Part shown: piece after piece, positions 17,206 through 25,796 of the stretch
How positions within the stretch are numbered: the stretch's first letter is position 1
Layout of the letters: each line of letters opens with the position of its first letter
NCBI GenBank assembly: GCA_035942255.1
Contig: DASZDG010000030.1
Location: 1-63,674 of the forward strand
Source of the DNA: JALZEG01 sp035942255
GTDB lineage: Bacteria > Actinomycetota > CADDZG01 > WHSQ01
Length of the DNA: 63,674 nt
Direction of reading: 5' to 3'
The notes under the pieces: model-generated
Database searches by the model: none
What the model was told of the DNA's origin: nothing
The model's input: only the letters and a program-made list of their open reading frames with translations
Program-made: the position numbers and the translations under genes

Positions 17206-17969
17206 TAGCGGTAGACGCGCGGCCCCCACTCGGGTTCCGGACGGTGCGGCCGTCCGCCCAACCAGAAGATCGCGATCAGCCCGAACACGAAGCCCCCGAC
17301 GTGCGCCATCCACGCGACGCCGGTCGCGATCGTCGCCTCCTGGTACGCGTAGACGAACTGGTAGAGGAACCACACGACGAGGACGGCCCACGCGGACATC
17401 TGCACGACCGTGAGGAAGAAGAAGATCGGCACCAAGACGTTGACGCGCGCCCGCGGGAACAGCAGGAGGTACGCGCCCATGACGGCCGCGACCGCGCCGG
17501 ACGCGCCGACGCCGGGAGAGTGCGAGCCCAGGTGCGTCAGGACGTGCGCGAACGTCGCGGCGAGGCCCCCGAGCAGGTAGAAGAGCGCGAACTTGAAGCG
17601 GCCGAGGAAGTCCTCGACGTTGTTCCCGAAGATCCACAGGAACAGCATGTTGCCGATGATGTGGAGCCAGCCCGCGTGCAGGAACGTCGAGAAGACCGAC
17701 GCGCTCAGGAACGACGTGAGGCTGCGGTCGGGGATCGGGATCCCGCCCGGGCCCTGCGTCGTCTGGACCACGAGGAAACGGTCGCAGCTGTCCTGTAGCT
17801 GGCAGGGGATCGGCGCCTCCTGCACGAAGTAGACGTTGGCTTCGAGGCTCTCTCCGAAATCGGGCTGCACCGCGAAGAACACGAACGCGTTGAGGGCGAT
17901 CAGGACGATCGTCACCAGAGGGAAGCGGCGCGTCGGGTTCGAGTCCGAGATCGGGATGAGCGCCAGCAC
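17202..17969 (-). CDS. Rhomboid-family intramembrane serine protease
   Basis: This 255-aa membrane protein has about six to seven helices and rhomboid motifs. HAGWLHIIGNMLFLWIFGNNVED supplies the N-terminal His/Asn site, GVGASGAVAAVMGAY contains the GxSG nucleophile Ser, and AHVGGFVFGL contains the catalytic His. It cleaves transmembrane substrates in the membrane; the substrate is unknown. A loop of about 60 residues between helices 1 and 2 with two Cys (PCQLQDSC) may be disulfide-linked. The start is GTG 17969; the phasin-like gene diverges 61 bp away. Confidence 0.93.
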   Translation of the reverse strand: MLALIPISDSNPTRRFPLVTIVLIALNAFVFFAVQPDFGESLEANVYFVQEAPIPCQLQDSCDRFLVVQTTQGPGGIPIPDRSLTSFLSASVFSTFLHAGWLHIIGNMLFLWIFGNNVEDFLGRFKFALFYLLGGLAATFAHVLTHLGSHSPGVGASGAVAAVMGAYLLLFPRARVNVLVPIFFFLTVVQMSAWAVLVVWFLYQFVYAYQEATIATGVAWMAHVGGFVFGLIAIFWLGGRPHRPEPEWGPRVYRY

Positions 17970-18030
17970 CGAGCGAGTATAGATTCGCCGCGTCTCGCGA
18001 CCGGCACCGCGGTGCCGAGGAGGAGGGTCG

Positions 18031-18588
18031 ATGTTCGACGAATTGCGCCGGATCGCGCTGGTCGGCTCGGGTGTCGCCGAGCTCACGCGCTACCGCGCGG
18101 AGCAGATGGTGAAGGACCTCGTGAAGGCGGGCGACATCCGGCGCGAGCAGGCGCAGGGCGCGGTGAAGGACATGCTCGAGATGGCGCGCGCGAACCGCAA
18201 GGAGCTGCTCGCTCTCGTGCGCGCGGAGATCCAGGACCAGATCGCAAACCTCGGCGTCGCGAGCAGCCGCGACGTCGACCGTCTCGAGCGCCGCGTCGCG
18301 CGCCTGGAGGACGAGAACCGGAAGCTGAAGACGGACCTGCGCGAGGCACAGAAGGACGTCACCGCGGCGAGGGCCGCGGCCGGCAAGGCCGCTTCTTCCT
18401 CTGCGACGGGATCGTCGATGGCGAGCAAGCGCACGACGCCGAAAAAGACGAGTGCGAAGAAGACGACTGCGAAGAAGACCGCGGGGCGCAAGACGACCAC
18501 CGCGAAGACCAGCGCCACGTCGAAGAAGACGCCCGCGGGACGGTCCGCGGACGCCACCAAACCCGCCGAGACCGGTGCAGGGGAGTGA
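18031..18588 (+). CDS. Phasin-like protein with a lysine-rich, histone H1-like tail
   Basis: The first 110 residues of this 185-aa protein form amphipathic helices with a coiled coil (SRDVDRLERRVARLEDENRKLKTDL) as in PhaF/PhaI phasins. The last 65 are a low-complexity Lys/Thr/Ala tail with repeated AKKT and PKKT units like bacterial histone H1 homologues. PhaF proteins bind polyester granules and, through such a tail, DNA. No polyhydroxyalkanoate synthase is visible here, so a nucleoid or membrane role is equally possible. A GAGGAGGAGG ribosome-binding site precedes the ATG. Confidence 0.78.
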   Translation: MFDELRRIALVGSGVAELTRYRAEQMVKDLVKAGDIRREQAQGAVKDMLEMARANRKELLALVRAEIQDQIANLGVASSRDVDRLERRVARLEDENRKLKTDLREAQKDVTAARAAAGKAASSSATGSSMASKRTTPKKTSAKKTTAKKTAGRKTTTAKTSATSKKTPAGRSADATKPAETGAGE

Positions 18589-18598
18589 TAATCGAGCC

Positions 18599-18772
18599 AT
18601 GACGAGCCCTCTCACACCTCCACACGACGTCGTCGCCGGCGCGACCGCGCGCCTCGACGCAGCGCAGGACGCGAGCGACCAGGAGCGTCTGCGCGTCCTC
18701 GACGAGCTCTACGCCGGTCTCGAGGCCGAGCTCGAGAAAGATTTTGAGCAAGCCCGCCCGCCTGGACGCTGA
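18599..18772 (+). CDS. Small conserved ORF upstream of tlyA (Rv1693-like)
   Basis: This 57-aa acidic helical protein (PPHDVVAGATARLDAAQDAS, LDELYAGLEAELEKDF) matches in size and position the small ORF Rv1693 directly before tlyA in mycobacteria. Its 3' end overlaps the tlyA start by 29 bp, so translation is coupled. No function is known. The main support is conserved position and coding-like composition. Confidence 0.6.
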   Translation: MTSPLTPPHDVVAGATARLDAAQDASDQERLRVLDELYAGLEAELEKDFEQARPPGR

Positions 18773-19532
18773 GCTGGTAAGACGCGGCCTCGCAGGATCG
18801 AGGGCCGAGGCCAAGAGCGCCATAGAGCAAGGGAAGGTCGCCGTTCGCGGCGTGCCCGCATCGCGCCCCACCACGCTGGTCTCGCCGGCCGACCCGATCA
18901 CGCTCGCGGCCCCCGCAGCGCGCTTCGTCTCGCGCGGGGGCGACAAGCTCGACGGCGCGCTCGCGCGCCTCGACGTCACGGTCGAGGGCCGGCGCTGGCT
19001 CGACGCGGGTGCCTCGACGGGCGGGTTCACCGACCGGCTCCTGCAAGGGGGCGCCGCCGCGGTGGTCGCGGCGGACGTCGGGTACGGCCAGCTCGACTGG
19101 CGGCTGCGCAACGACGAGCGCGTGGTCGTGATCGAACGGCTCAACCTGCGCGAGCTGACGCCCGCGCACCTTCCCTGGCCGCCGGAAGGCGTGGTCGCGG
19201 ACCTCTCGTTCATCTCCTTGCGGCTGGTCCTCCCCGCGCTCGTCGCGGCCGCGGAGCCCGGCGCGGACTTCGTCGTCCTCGTCAAGCCTCAGTTCGAGGT
19301 CGGGCGCGACGCGATCGGCAAGGGCGGCGTCGTGCGGGACCCGGAGCTGTGGGTCGCTTCGATGGAGGCGGTCGTCGCCGCCGCCGAGGCCGCGGGCCTC
19401 GCGCTCGCCGGCGCGGTCCCGTCCGAGGTCCCCGGGCCGGCGGGGAACCGCGAGTTCTTCCTCCACCTCCGCCGCGGGGGCGGCGCGCCGCGGGCCGTGC
19501 TCGACGCGGCGGCACGGGAGGCCGCGCCGTGA
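18744..19532 (+). CDS. tlyA: rRNA 2'-O-methyltransferase TlyA
   Basis: This 262-aa protein has an N-terminal S4 RNA-binding domain (ARLDAELVRRGLAGSRAEAKSAI..GKVAVRG). The FtsJ-like SAM methyltransferase domain opens with SRGGDKLDGAL and WLDAGASTGGFTDRLLQGGA (SAM loop), continues with VVAADVGYGQLDW, and carries KPQFEVGRD with the family Lys/Asp/Glu catalytic residues. TlyA methylates ribose positions in 16S and 23S rRNA and its loss gives capreomycin resistance in mycobacteria. TTG 18744 is the start that preserves the S4 domain. The stop overlaps the nadK GTG. Confidence 0.95.
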   Translation: MSKPARLDAELVRRGLAGSRAEAKSAIEQGKVAVRGVPASRPTTLVSPADPITLAAPAARFVSRGGDKLDGALARLDVTVEGRRWLDAGASTGGFTDRLLQGGAAAVVAADVGYGQLDWRLRNDERVVVIERLNLRELTPAHLPWPPEGVVADLSFISLRLVLPALVAAAEPGADFVVLVKPQFEVGRDAIGKGGVVRDPELWVASMEAVVAAAEAAGLALAGAVPSEVPGPAGNREFFLHLRRGGGAPRAVLDAAAREAAP

Positions 19533-20323
19533 CCGTGCGGCGCGTCGCGATGGTCGTCAACGAGGGGAAGCCCGCGGCCCTCGCGCTCGCGCGCGAGCTC
19601 GCAGCCGTCCTCACCGTCGAGGGGATAACGGTCGCGGTCGAGGACCCGGACCTCGTGATCTCGCTCGGCGGCGACGGGACGATGCTGCGCGCCGCGCAGC
19701 ACGCGCACGCGGCGGACGTGCCGTTGCTGGGCGTCAACCTCGGAACGCTCGGCTACCTCACCGAGGTCGACCCCGGCGACGAGGTGGAGTCGGTACGGAC
19801 GGTGCTCGCCGGGAGCTTCGAGATCCAGGAGCGGATGATGCTGTCGTGCGCCCTCGCGGGTGACGGTGGCGCGGGGCCGTTCGTCGGGCTCAACGAGGTC
19901 CTCGTGGAGCGCGCACACCGGCGGAGGCTCGTCCGCCTCGGGGTCAAGGTCGGCGGCGAGAGCCTGGGCGACTTCAACGCCGACGGGATCATCGTCGCGA
20001 CGCCGACGGGCTCTACGGCGTACGCGCTGAGCGCCGGGGGCCCGATCGTGTCGCCGCGGGCGGAGTGCCTCGTCGTCGTCCCGGTCAGCCCCCACATGGT
20101 CTTCGCCCGGCCGTTCGTGCTGGCGGCCGACGAGACCGTCGAGATAACCGTGCGCGACTCCGGTCCGGCCGCGGCCCTCTCGCTGGACGGCCACCTCGGC
20201 GCCGACGTCCCCGGCGGCGCGACCGTCGTCGTGCGGCGGCACGACCGGCCGCTGAAGCTGGTGCGGCTGGGGGGGCCGCGCTTCCTGGAGCGCCTGCGCG
20301 TGAAGATGAACCTGCCCGGGTAG
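19529..20323 (+). CDS. nadK: NAD kinase
   Basis: This 264-aa enzyme phosphorylates NAD to NADP. It has the GGDG motif in ISLGGDGTMLRAAQHAH near residue 48, GVNLGTLGYLTEV, LNEVLVER and the NAD-binding DFNADGIIVATPTGSTAYALSAGGPI. It is slightly shorter than M. tuberculosis PpnK, with a compact N-terminus. The GTG start overlaps the tlyA TGA, placing it within the tlyA-nadK-recN operon. Confidence 0.96.
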   Translation: MTVRRVAMVVNEGKPAALALARELAAVLTVEGITVAVEDPDLVISLGGDGTMLRAAQHAHAADVPLLGVNLGTLGYLTEVDPGDEVESVRTVLAGSFEIQERMMLSCALAGDGGAGPFVGLNEVLVERAHRRRLVRLGVKVGGESLGDFNADGIIVATPTGSTAYALSAGGPIVSPRAECLVVVPVSPHMVFARPFVLAADETVEITVRDSGPAAALSLDGHLGADVPGGATVVVRRHDRPLKLVRLGGPRFLERLRVKMNLPG

Positions 20324-20363
20324 GAGCGGCTTTCCGTCCTAGAGCCAACTTAGGATGAACGGG

Positions 20364-22049
20364 ATGCTTCAGGACCTTGTGGTCGAGGGGCTCGGCGTCA
20401 TCGACCATGCCGAGGTCTCCTTCGAGCCCGGCTCCACCGCGCTCACGGGCGAGACCGGTGCCGGAAAGACACTTCTAGTCGCCGCCCTCGGCCTGCTCGC
20501 CGGCGGGCGGGCCGATCGCGCGCTCGTGCGGACCGGTGCCGCCGAGGCGCGCGTCGAGGGACGCTGGCTGCTGCCGGGGGCGCACCCGGTCGTCGCGCTG
20601 CTCCGCGAGGGCGGCTTACTCGACGACGACGGCGCCGATCCCGCGGAGGTGGTGATCTCCCGCACGGTCGCGGCGGACGGCCGCGGCGGCAAGGCGCGCG
20701 TGAACGCGCGCGTCGCCCCCGTGTCGGCTCTTGCCGAGGCGGGCCGCGGGCTGATCGAGATCGCCGGGCAGCACGAGCACCAGAGGCTGAGCCAGCCGGA
20801 GCGGCAGCGGGCGCTGCTGGACTCGTTCGCGGGTCCCGAGGCCTGGGAGCTGGCCGCGACCGTGGCGTCGGAGGTACGCGCCGCGGCCGCCGCCGAGCGC
20901 CGGCTCGAGGGGGTCGCGGCCGACGAGCGCGAGCGGGCCCGAACGGCCGACCTGCTCCGGTACGAGATCGGCGAGATCGACGCTGCGCGGCTCCGGCCCG
21001 GGGAGACCGCCGAGCTCGAGGCCGACGCGTCGCGGCTCGAGAACGCCGAGGCGCTCGCGGAGGGGATCGCCGAAGCCGGCGCGCTGCTCCGCGGCGAGGG
21101 CGGCGCGGCCGAGCGGCTCGACGCCGCGCGCCGGATCCTCGACAAGCTCGCGGCGAGCGACCCGGGATTGCGCCCGCTCGCGGAGCGCGTCGAGTCGATC
21201 CTCTACGAGGTCACCGACGCGGGCGAGGAGGTCGCGGGACGCGACGTCACGCCCGACCCCGAGGCCCTGGAGGCCGTCCGGGAGCGGCTGTCGCTGATCC
21301 GGGCGCTCGAGCGCAAGTACGGCAGCGACGAGGCGGCGATCCTCGAGTACCGCGATAGCGCGGCCGGGCGGCTCGAGGGCCTCGACCGGGCGGAGGAGAC
21401 CGCCGAGGCTTTGCGCGCGGAGGCGGCCGAACGGCGGGAGTCTGCCGAGGCCGCGGCCGCACGTCTGAGCGCGCTTCGGGAGACGGCCGCGCACCGGCTC
21501 GAGGCGCTGGCGGCGGAGCTCCTCGGCACGCTCGCGATGGAGGGCGCCGCGGTGACGTTCAGCCTGACGCCGTGCGAGCTCTACGAGGGGGGCCGCGAGA
21601 CCGTCGAGCTGCTGGTGTCGGCGAACGCGGGCGAGGCCCCCCGGCCCGTCTCGAAGGTCGCCTCGGGCGGCGAGCTCTCGCGCATCTCGCTGGCCCTCCA
21701 CCTGCTGACGTCGCCGGGCTCGGTCGCGACGACCGTGTTCGACGAGGTAGACGCCGGCGTCGGAGGAGAGGCCGCTCAGTCGATCGGGCGCGCGCTGGCG
21801 CGGCTCGCGCGCGACACCGGGTCGCAGGTGCTCGTCGTGACCCACCTCCCGCAGGTCGCCGCGTTCGCCGAGCACCAGGTCGTCGTGACGAAAGAGGCAG
21901 CCGCGGGCAGGACCGGCGCGCGCGTCGTGCCGGTGGCGGGGGAGGAGCGGCTCGAGGAGCTGTCGCGGATGCTCGCGGGGATGCGCCACAGCGAGCGCGC
22001 CCGCGACCACGCGCGCGAGCTGCTCGACCTCGCGCGGGTGACCGCGTGA
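20364..22049 (+). CDS. recN: DNA repair protein RecN
   Basis: This SMC-like ATPase of about 561 aa acts in double-strand break repair. It has Walker A TGETGAGKTLLVAAL near residue 30 and the RecN-specific EIAGQHEHQRL. Central coiled coils follow (ELEADASRLENAEALAEGIA and AERRESAEAAAARLSALRE), then C-terminal SKVASGGELSRISLAL signature and TTVFDEVDAGVGGEAA Walker B. An in-frame ATG at 20355 gives three more residues, but an AGGA 8 nt upstream of ATG 20364 favours the later start. It overlaps steA by GTGA. Confidence 0.96.
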   Translation: MLQDLVVEGLGVIDHAEVSFEPGSTALTGETGAGKTLLVAALGLLAGGRADRALVRTGAAEARVEGRWLLPGAHPVVALLREGGLLDDDGADPAEVVISRTVAADGRGGKARVNARVAPVSALAEAGRGLIEIAGQHEHQRLSQPERQRALLDSFAGPEAWELAATVASEVRAAAAAERRLEGVAADERERARTADLLRYEIGEIDAARLRPGETAELEADASRLENAEALAEGIAEAGALLRGEGGAAERLDAARRILDKLAASDPGLRPLAERVESILYEVTDAGEEVAGRDVTPDPEALEAVRERLSLIRALERKYGSDEAAILEYRDSAAGRLEGLDRAEETAEALRAEAAERRESAEAAAARLSALRETAAHRLEALAAELLGTLAMEGAAVTFSLTPCELYEGGRETVELLVSANAGEAPRPVSKVASGGELSRISLALHLLTSPGSVATTVFDEVDAGVGGEAAQSIGRALARLARDTGSQVLVVTHLPQVAAFAEHQVVVTKEAAAGRTGARVVPVAGEERLEELSRMLAGMRHSERARDHARELLDLARVTA

Positions 22050-23251
22050 AGCTCGCTCTCCGGCGGAGGCCGGCGCGGCCCGATCCCGCGCCCGCCGACG
22101 GCGCGCTCTCGGGGACGGCGCGGGTCGATCGCAAGACCAAAAACCTGATGGCGCGGATCATGCCGGGCGAGATCGCGGTCATCGACCACGAGGACATCGA
22201 CCGCGTGTCGGCGGAGGGGCTCGTCCAGCGCAAGGTCGCCGCGGTGGTCAACGCGAGCCGCTCGACCACGGGCCGCTATCCCAACCTCGGCCCCCTGCTG
22301 CTCGCGACCGCGGGGATCCCGATCGTGGACGACGCCGGTCCCGCGGTCATGGACGTGCCCGAGGGGACGCGCCTGGTGATCGAGGGGGGCCGCGTCCTGC
22401 GCGACCTGCCGCCGGGCCGGACGGAGGTCGCGTCGGGGGCGCGGCTCGAGCTCGAAGAGGTCGAGCGGAGGCTCGACGACGCGAAGCAGTCGATCGCCGG
22501 CGAGATCGAGAGGTTCGCGGAGAACACGATCTCGTACATCAAGGACGAGCGCGACGTGCTGCTCGAAGCCGCGCGGCTCCCCGAGGTCAAGACGGACTTC
22601 CACGGGCGGCACGTGCTCGTCGTCGTGCGCGGCTACGACTACAAGGAGGACCTCGTCGCGCTGCGCTCCTACATCCGCGAGATGAACCCGCTGCTCGTCG
22701 GCGTCGACGGCGGGGCGGACGCGTTGCTCGACAACGGGCTGCGTCCCGACATGATCATCGGCGACATGGACTCGGTCACGACCGAGACCTTGCTCAGCGG
22801 CGCAGAGCTCGTCGTGCACGGCTACGCCGGCGGCGCCGCTCCGGGGCTGGAGAGGCTTCAAGCCCTCGGGCTCGAGTCGGTCGTGTTCGAGGCCACGGGT
22901 ACCTCCGAGGACATCGCGATGCTGCTCGCGTTCGAGCACGGCGCGGAGCTGATCGTCGCGGTCGGCACCCACGCGAACCTCATCGAGTTCCTCGACAAGG
23001 GGCGCAAGGGCATGGCGTCGACGTTCCTGGTCCGGCTCCGGGTCGGCCCGATCCTCGTCGACGCGAAGGGGCTGAGCCGGCTCTACCGGGGACGGGTGCG
23101 ACGCGGGGACCTGTTCCTGCTCGTGGGGGCCGCGATGGTGACGATGGCGATCGTGGTCAGCCTGTCGGAGCCGGTCCGGCTCGAGCTCGAGCTCATCTGG
23201 GCGCAGCTCGGCAACCTCTGGTTCTCGATCCGGCAGGCGTTGTTCTCGTAG
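22046..23251 (+). CDS. steA: SteA-like protein (cytokinetic-ring associated, thiamine pyrophosphokinase-like fold)
   Basis: This 401-aa protein shows the family pattern: MARIMPGEIAVIDHEDIDRVSAEGLVQRKVAAVVNA, ARSLSSTTGRYPNLG-like RSTTGRYPNLGPLLL, DGGADALLDNGLRPDMIIGDMDSV (the Asp-rich pyrophosphokinase-like loop), and FEATGTSEDIAMLLAF. A C-terminal membrane helix near 355-375 (LFLLVGAAMVTMAIVVSL) anchors it. Position after recN and before a SteB-like gene matches Corynebacterium steA-steB, which affect cell separation through the cytokinetic ring. Whether the same applies here is inferred from synteny. Confidence 0.88.
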   Translation: MKLALRRRPARPDPAPADGALSGTARVDRKTKNLMARIMPGEIAVIDHEDIDRVSAEGLVQRKVAAVVNASRSTTGRYPNLGPLLLATAGIPIVDDAGPAVMDVPEGTRLVIEGGRVLRDLPPGRTEVASGARLELEEVERRLDDAKQSIAGEIERFAENTISYIKDERDVLLEAARLPEVKTDFHGRHVLVVVRGYDYKEDLVALRSYIREMNPLLVGVDGGADALLDNGLRPDMIIGDMDSVTTETLLSGAELVVHGYAGGAAPGLERLQALGLESVVFEATGTSEDIAMLLAFEHGAELIVAVGTHANLIEFLDKGRKGMASTFLVRLRVGPILVDAKGLSRLYRGRVRRGDLFLLVGAAMVTMAIVVSLSEPVRLELELIWAQLGNLWFSIRQALFS

Positions 23252-24178
23252 ATGGTCGACTTCCGCTACCACATCGTCTCGATCGTCGCCGTGTTCCTCG
23301 CGCTCGGGATCGGCCTGCTGATGGGGTCCGGCGTCCTCGGTGACCCGCTGCTCGACAACATCCGCGAGCGGGCGCGCGACGTCCAGGACTTCAACAACCG
23401 CCTGAAGTCCGACGTCGGCGACCTCGAGGACGAGCTGACCGTGGCGCGGCGGTTCACCGAGGCGGTCGAGCCGATGCTCGTGGAGGACCGGCTCACGGGG
23501 CAGGACGTCGTGCTGGTGGACTTCGCCGCCAGCGAGCTGCCGCTCGACACGCTGGTGGAGACGCTCGAGGACCGCGCCGGGGCGACCGTCGCCGCGATCG
23601 TGAGCGTCACCGACGACATCGCGCTCGCCGCGGAGGAGGACGTCGAGGAGCTGCGGACGCTCACGGGCAGCCCCGCGGCCGAGCCCGACGAGCTGCGCGT
23701 GGAGGCGGCCCGCCAGCTCGGCGAGCGCCTGGGCGCGCTCGCGGCGGGACGCCGGTCGCAGCGAGGCGAGGTGTTCCTCGGGAGCCTCGAGGAGGCGGGC
23801 TTCGTCGACGTCGCGGAGGAGGACGAGGACGCCGCGATCCCCGCGGGAGCCAGGTTCGTGCTGGTCGCGAGCGGGGCCGGCGAGCCGCCGTATCCGGTCG
23901 AGGACGTGGTCGCCGGGGTGGCCGAGGGCCTCGCCGCGTTCCCGGTGGCCGCGGTCGGGGTCGAGGCCGCAGGGGGGACGTGGGGGGCCGCGCGCGCGGT
24001 GCGTGACGACGGCGACCTGAGCAACGCGCTCGGCACCGTCGACAACGTCGACAAGCTCTCGGGGCGGATCGCGCTCGTGATGGCGCTCGGCCGCGTCGGC
24101 GGCGAGGAGCCGGGGCACTTCGGCGAGAAGACCGAGGCGTCGGGCGGCGTGATCCCCGAGCCCGGCCTCAGAGACTGA
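23252..24178 (+). CDS. steB: SteB/MctB-like single-pass membrane protein
   Basis: This 308-aa protein begins MVDFRYHIVSIVAVFLALGIGLLMGS, the near-invariant N-terminal signal-anchor of this family, followed by a periplasmic coiled coil (RARDVQDFNNRLKSDVGDLEDELTVARRF) and a globular domain. Homologues are SteB of Corynebacterium (partner of SteA) and Rv1698 of M. tuberculosis, proposed as the copper-related MctB. It starts immediately after the steA stop. The SteB role in envelope division is favoured by the pairing with SteA. Confidence 0.88.
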   Translation: MVDFRYHIVSIVAVFLALGIGLLMGSGVLGDPLLDNIRERARDVQDFNNRLKSDVGDLEDELTVARRFTEAVEPMLVEDRLTGQDVVLVDFAASELPLDTLVETLEDRAGATVAAIVSVTDDIALAAEEDVEELRTLTGSPAAEPDELRVEAARQLGERLGALAAGRRSQRGEVFLGSLEEAGFVDVAEEDEDAAIPAGARFVLVASGAGEPPYPVEDVVAGVAEGLAAFPVAAVGVEAAGGTWGAARAVRDDGDLSNALGTVDNVDKLSGRIALVMALGRVGGEEPGHFGEKTEASGGVIPEPGLRD

Positions 24179-24182
24179 CGGC

Positions 24183-25796
24183 TTGACGGCGTCTGCGGGG
24201 GAGCGGTCGCTGGCGCGCGGCGCCGCGGTGATCACGCTCGCGACCGCGCTGTCGCGGGTGACCGGGTTCGTCCGCGTCGTCGTGGTCGCCGGCGCGATGG
24301 GAACGACGTTCCTCGCCAACACCTATCAGACCGCCAACACCGCGCCGAACGTCGTCTTCGAGCTCGTCGCCGCCGGCGTGCTCACTTCGATCTTCGTCCC
24401 GACGTTCGTCGAGTACCTCGCGCGGGACCGCGCCGAGGAGGGCTGGGAGGCGGGGAATGCCCTCGCGTCGGTCGCGCTCGTGTTCCTCGCCGGGCTCGCG
24501 CTGCTGCTCGCGTTCGCGGCCCCCGCGGTGATGCGGCTCCTCACGATCGGCGTCGAGGACCCGGTGCTGCGCGAGCGGGAGGTCGAGCTCGGCGCGACGT
24601 TCCTGCGGCTGTTCTCGCCGCAGGTCGCGTTCTACGGCGCCGGGATGATCATGACCGGCGCGCTCCACGCCCACCGCAGGTTCGCGCTCCCGGCCATCGC
24701 GCCGCTGCTCAACAACGTCGTCGTGATCGCCGTGTACCTGACGTATGCGGCGATGCGGGCGGGGCGGCCCCCGTCGGTCACCGGGATCACGGACGGCGAG
24801 ACGCTCGTGCTCGGCCTCGGCACGACCCTCGGCGTGGTCGCGATGACGGCGTGCCTGGCGCCGCAGCTCGTCCGGATGGGCTGGCGCTTCCGGTTCCGGT
24901 TCGACCTCTCGCACCCCGCGGTGCGCAAGGGCGCACGGCTGGGCGTGTGGGCGCTGGGCTACGCGGGCGGGTACCAGGCCGGGCTGATCGTCGTGCTGAT
25001 GCTCGCGAACCGCGTGGAGGGCGGCGTGGCCGCGTACCAGTGGGCGTACACGTTCTTCTACCTCCCGCACGCGTTGTTCGCCGTGCCGATCTTCTCGGTC
25101 CTGTTCACCGCGATGTCGGAGCACGTCGCGCGCCGCGAGTCCGAGGGGTTGCAGGAGAAGCTCCGCGAAGGCCTGGGCATGCTCGTGTTCGTGCTCGCTC
25201 CCGTCGCGGCCGCGCTGCTCGTCCTGGCGGAGCCGGTCGCGACCGTGACGCTGCAGTACGGCGCGATGACCGAGTCCGGGGCGACGCTCGTGGCGCGGTG
25301 TCTCGCCGCGTTCGCGCTCGGGCTCCCCGCGTACTCGATCTTCCTCGTGTTCACGCGCGCGTTCTACGCGATCGGCGACACGCGCACGCCCGCGCTCGTG
25401 AACGCGCTCGCGGTGATCGCCGCGAGCGCGGGGGGCGCGGCCGCGTTCGTGCTCGCGCCGGACCGCTGGGAGGTGCCCGGCCTCGCGCTCGGCCACTCCG
25501 CCGGGTTCGCCCTCGGCGCCGCGGTGCTCGCGTCGTCGTTCGCGAAGAGAGAGGGGCGCGTGCGCTCGACGCAGCTGATGGGGTCGGTGCTCCGGTCGAG
25601 CGGCGCCGCGCTCGCGGCCGGCGCGGTGATGGCGCTGGTGTCGTCGCTCTTGGACCCCGGAGGCGTGACGTCGTCGCTGGTGGCTCTCGTCGTCGCCGGG
25701 GGAGCGGGCGCCGGCGCGTACGCGCTGCTGATGTCGTGGGCTAAGTCGCGGGAGCTGCAGCGCGTGGTGCTGCTCGTGCGGGGGGCCCGGGCATGA
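24183..25796 (+). CDS. murJ: Lipid II flippase MurJ
   Basis: This 537-aa MOP-superfamily membrane protein has about 14 helices. The N-terminal SLARGAAVITLATALSRVTGFVRVVVVAGAMG and FFYLPHALFAVPIFSVLFTAMSEH regions are typical of MurJ, as are the charged residues SRVTGFVR and RAFYAIGDTRTP. It flips the peptidoglycan precursor lipid II across the membrane. It lacks the C-terminal pseudokinase and extracellular domains found in mycobacterial MviN. The TTG start 4 nt after the steB stop keeps the first helix. It overlaps the glycosyltransferase gene by ATGA. Confidence 0.93.
   Translation: MTASAGERSLARGAAVITLATALSRVTGFVRVVVVAGAMGTTFLANTYQTANTAPNVVFELVAAGVLTSIFVPTFVEYLARDRAEEGWEAGNALASVALVFLAGLALLLAFAAPAVMRLLTIGVEDPVLREREVELGATFLRLFSPQVAFYGAGMIMTGALHAHRRFALPAIAPLLNNVVVIAVYLTYAAMRAGRPPSVTGITDGETLVLGLGTTLGVVAMTACLAPQLVRMGWRFRFRFDLSHPAVRKGARLGVWALGYAGGYQAGLIVVLMLANRVEGGVAAYQWAYTFFYLPHALFAVPIFSVLFTAMSEHVARRESEGLQEKLREGLGMLVFVLAPVAAALLVLAEPVATVTLQYGAMTESGATLVARCLAAFALGLPAYSIFLVFTRAFYAIGDTRTPALVNALAVIAASAGGAAAFVLAPDRWEVPGLALGHSAGFALGAAVLASSFAKREGRVRSTQLMGSVLRSSGAALAAGAVMALVSSLLDPGGVTSSLVALVVAGGAGAGAYALLMSWAKSRELQRVVLLVRGARA

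Noticed and set aside
21776..24322. An open frame of about 850 codons on the minus strand across recN-steA-steB
   Set aside because: It is a high-GC shadow frame with Arg/Gly/His-rich, low-complexity translation. The plus-strand genes there have clear family motifs and coupled overlaps.
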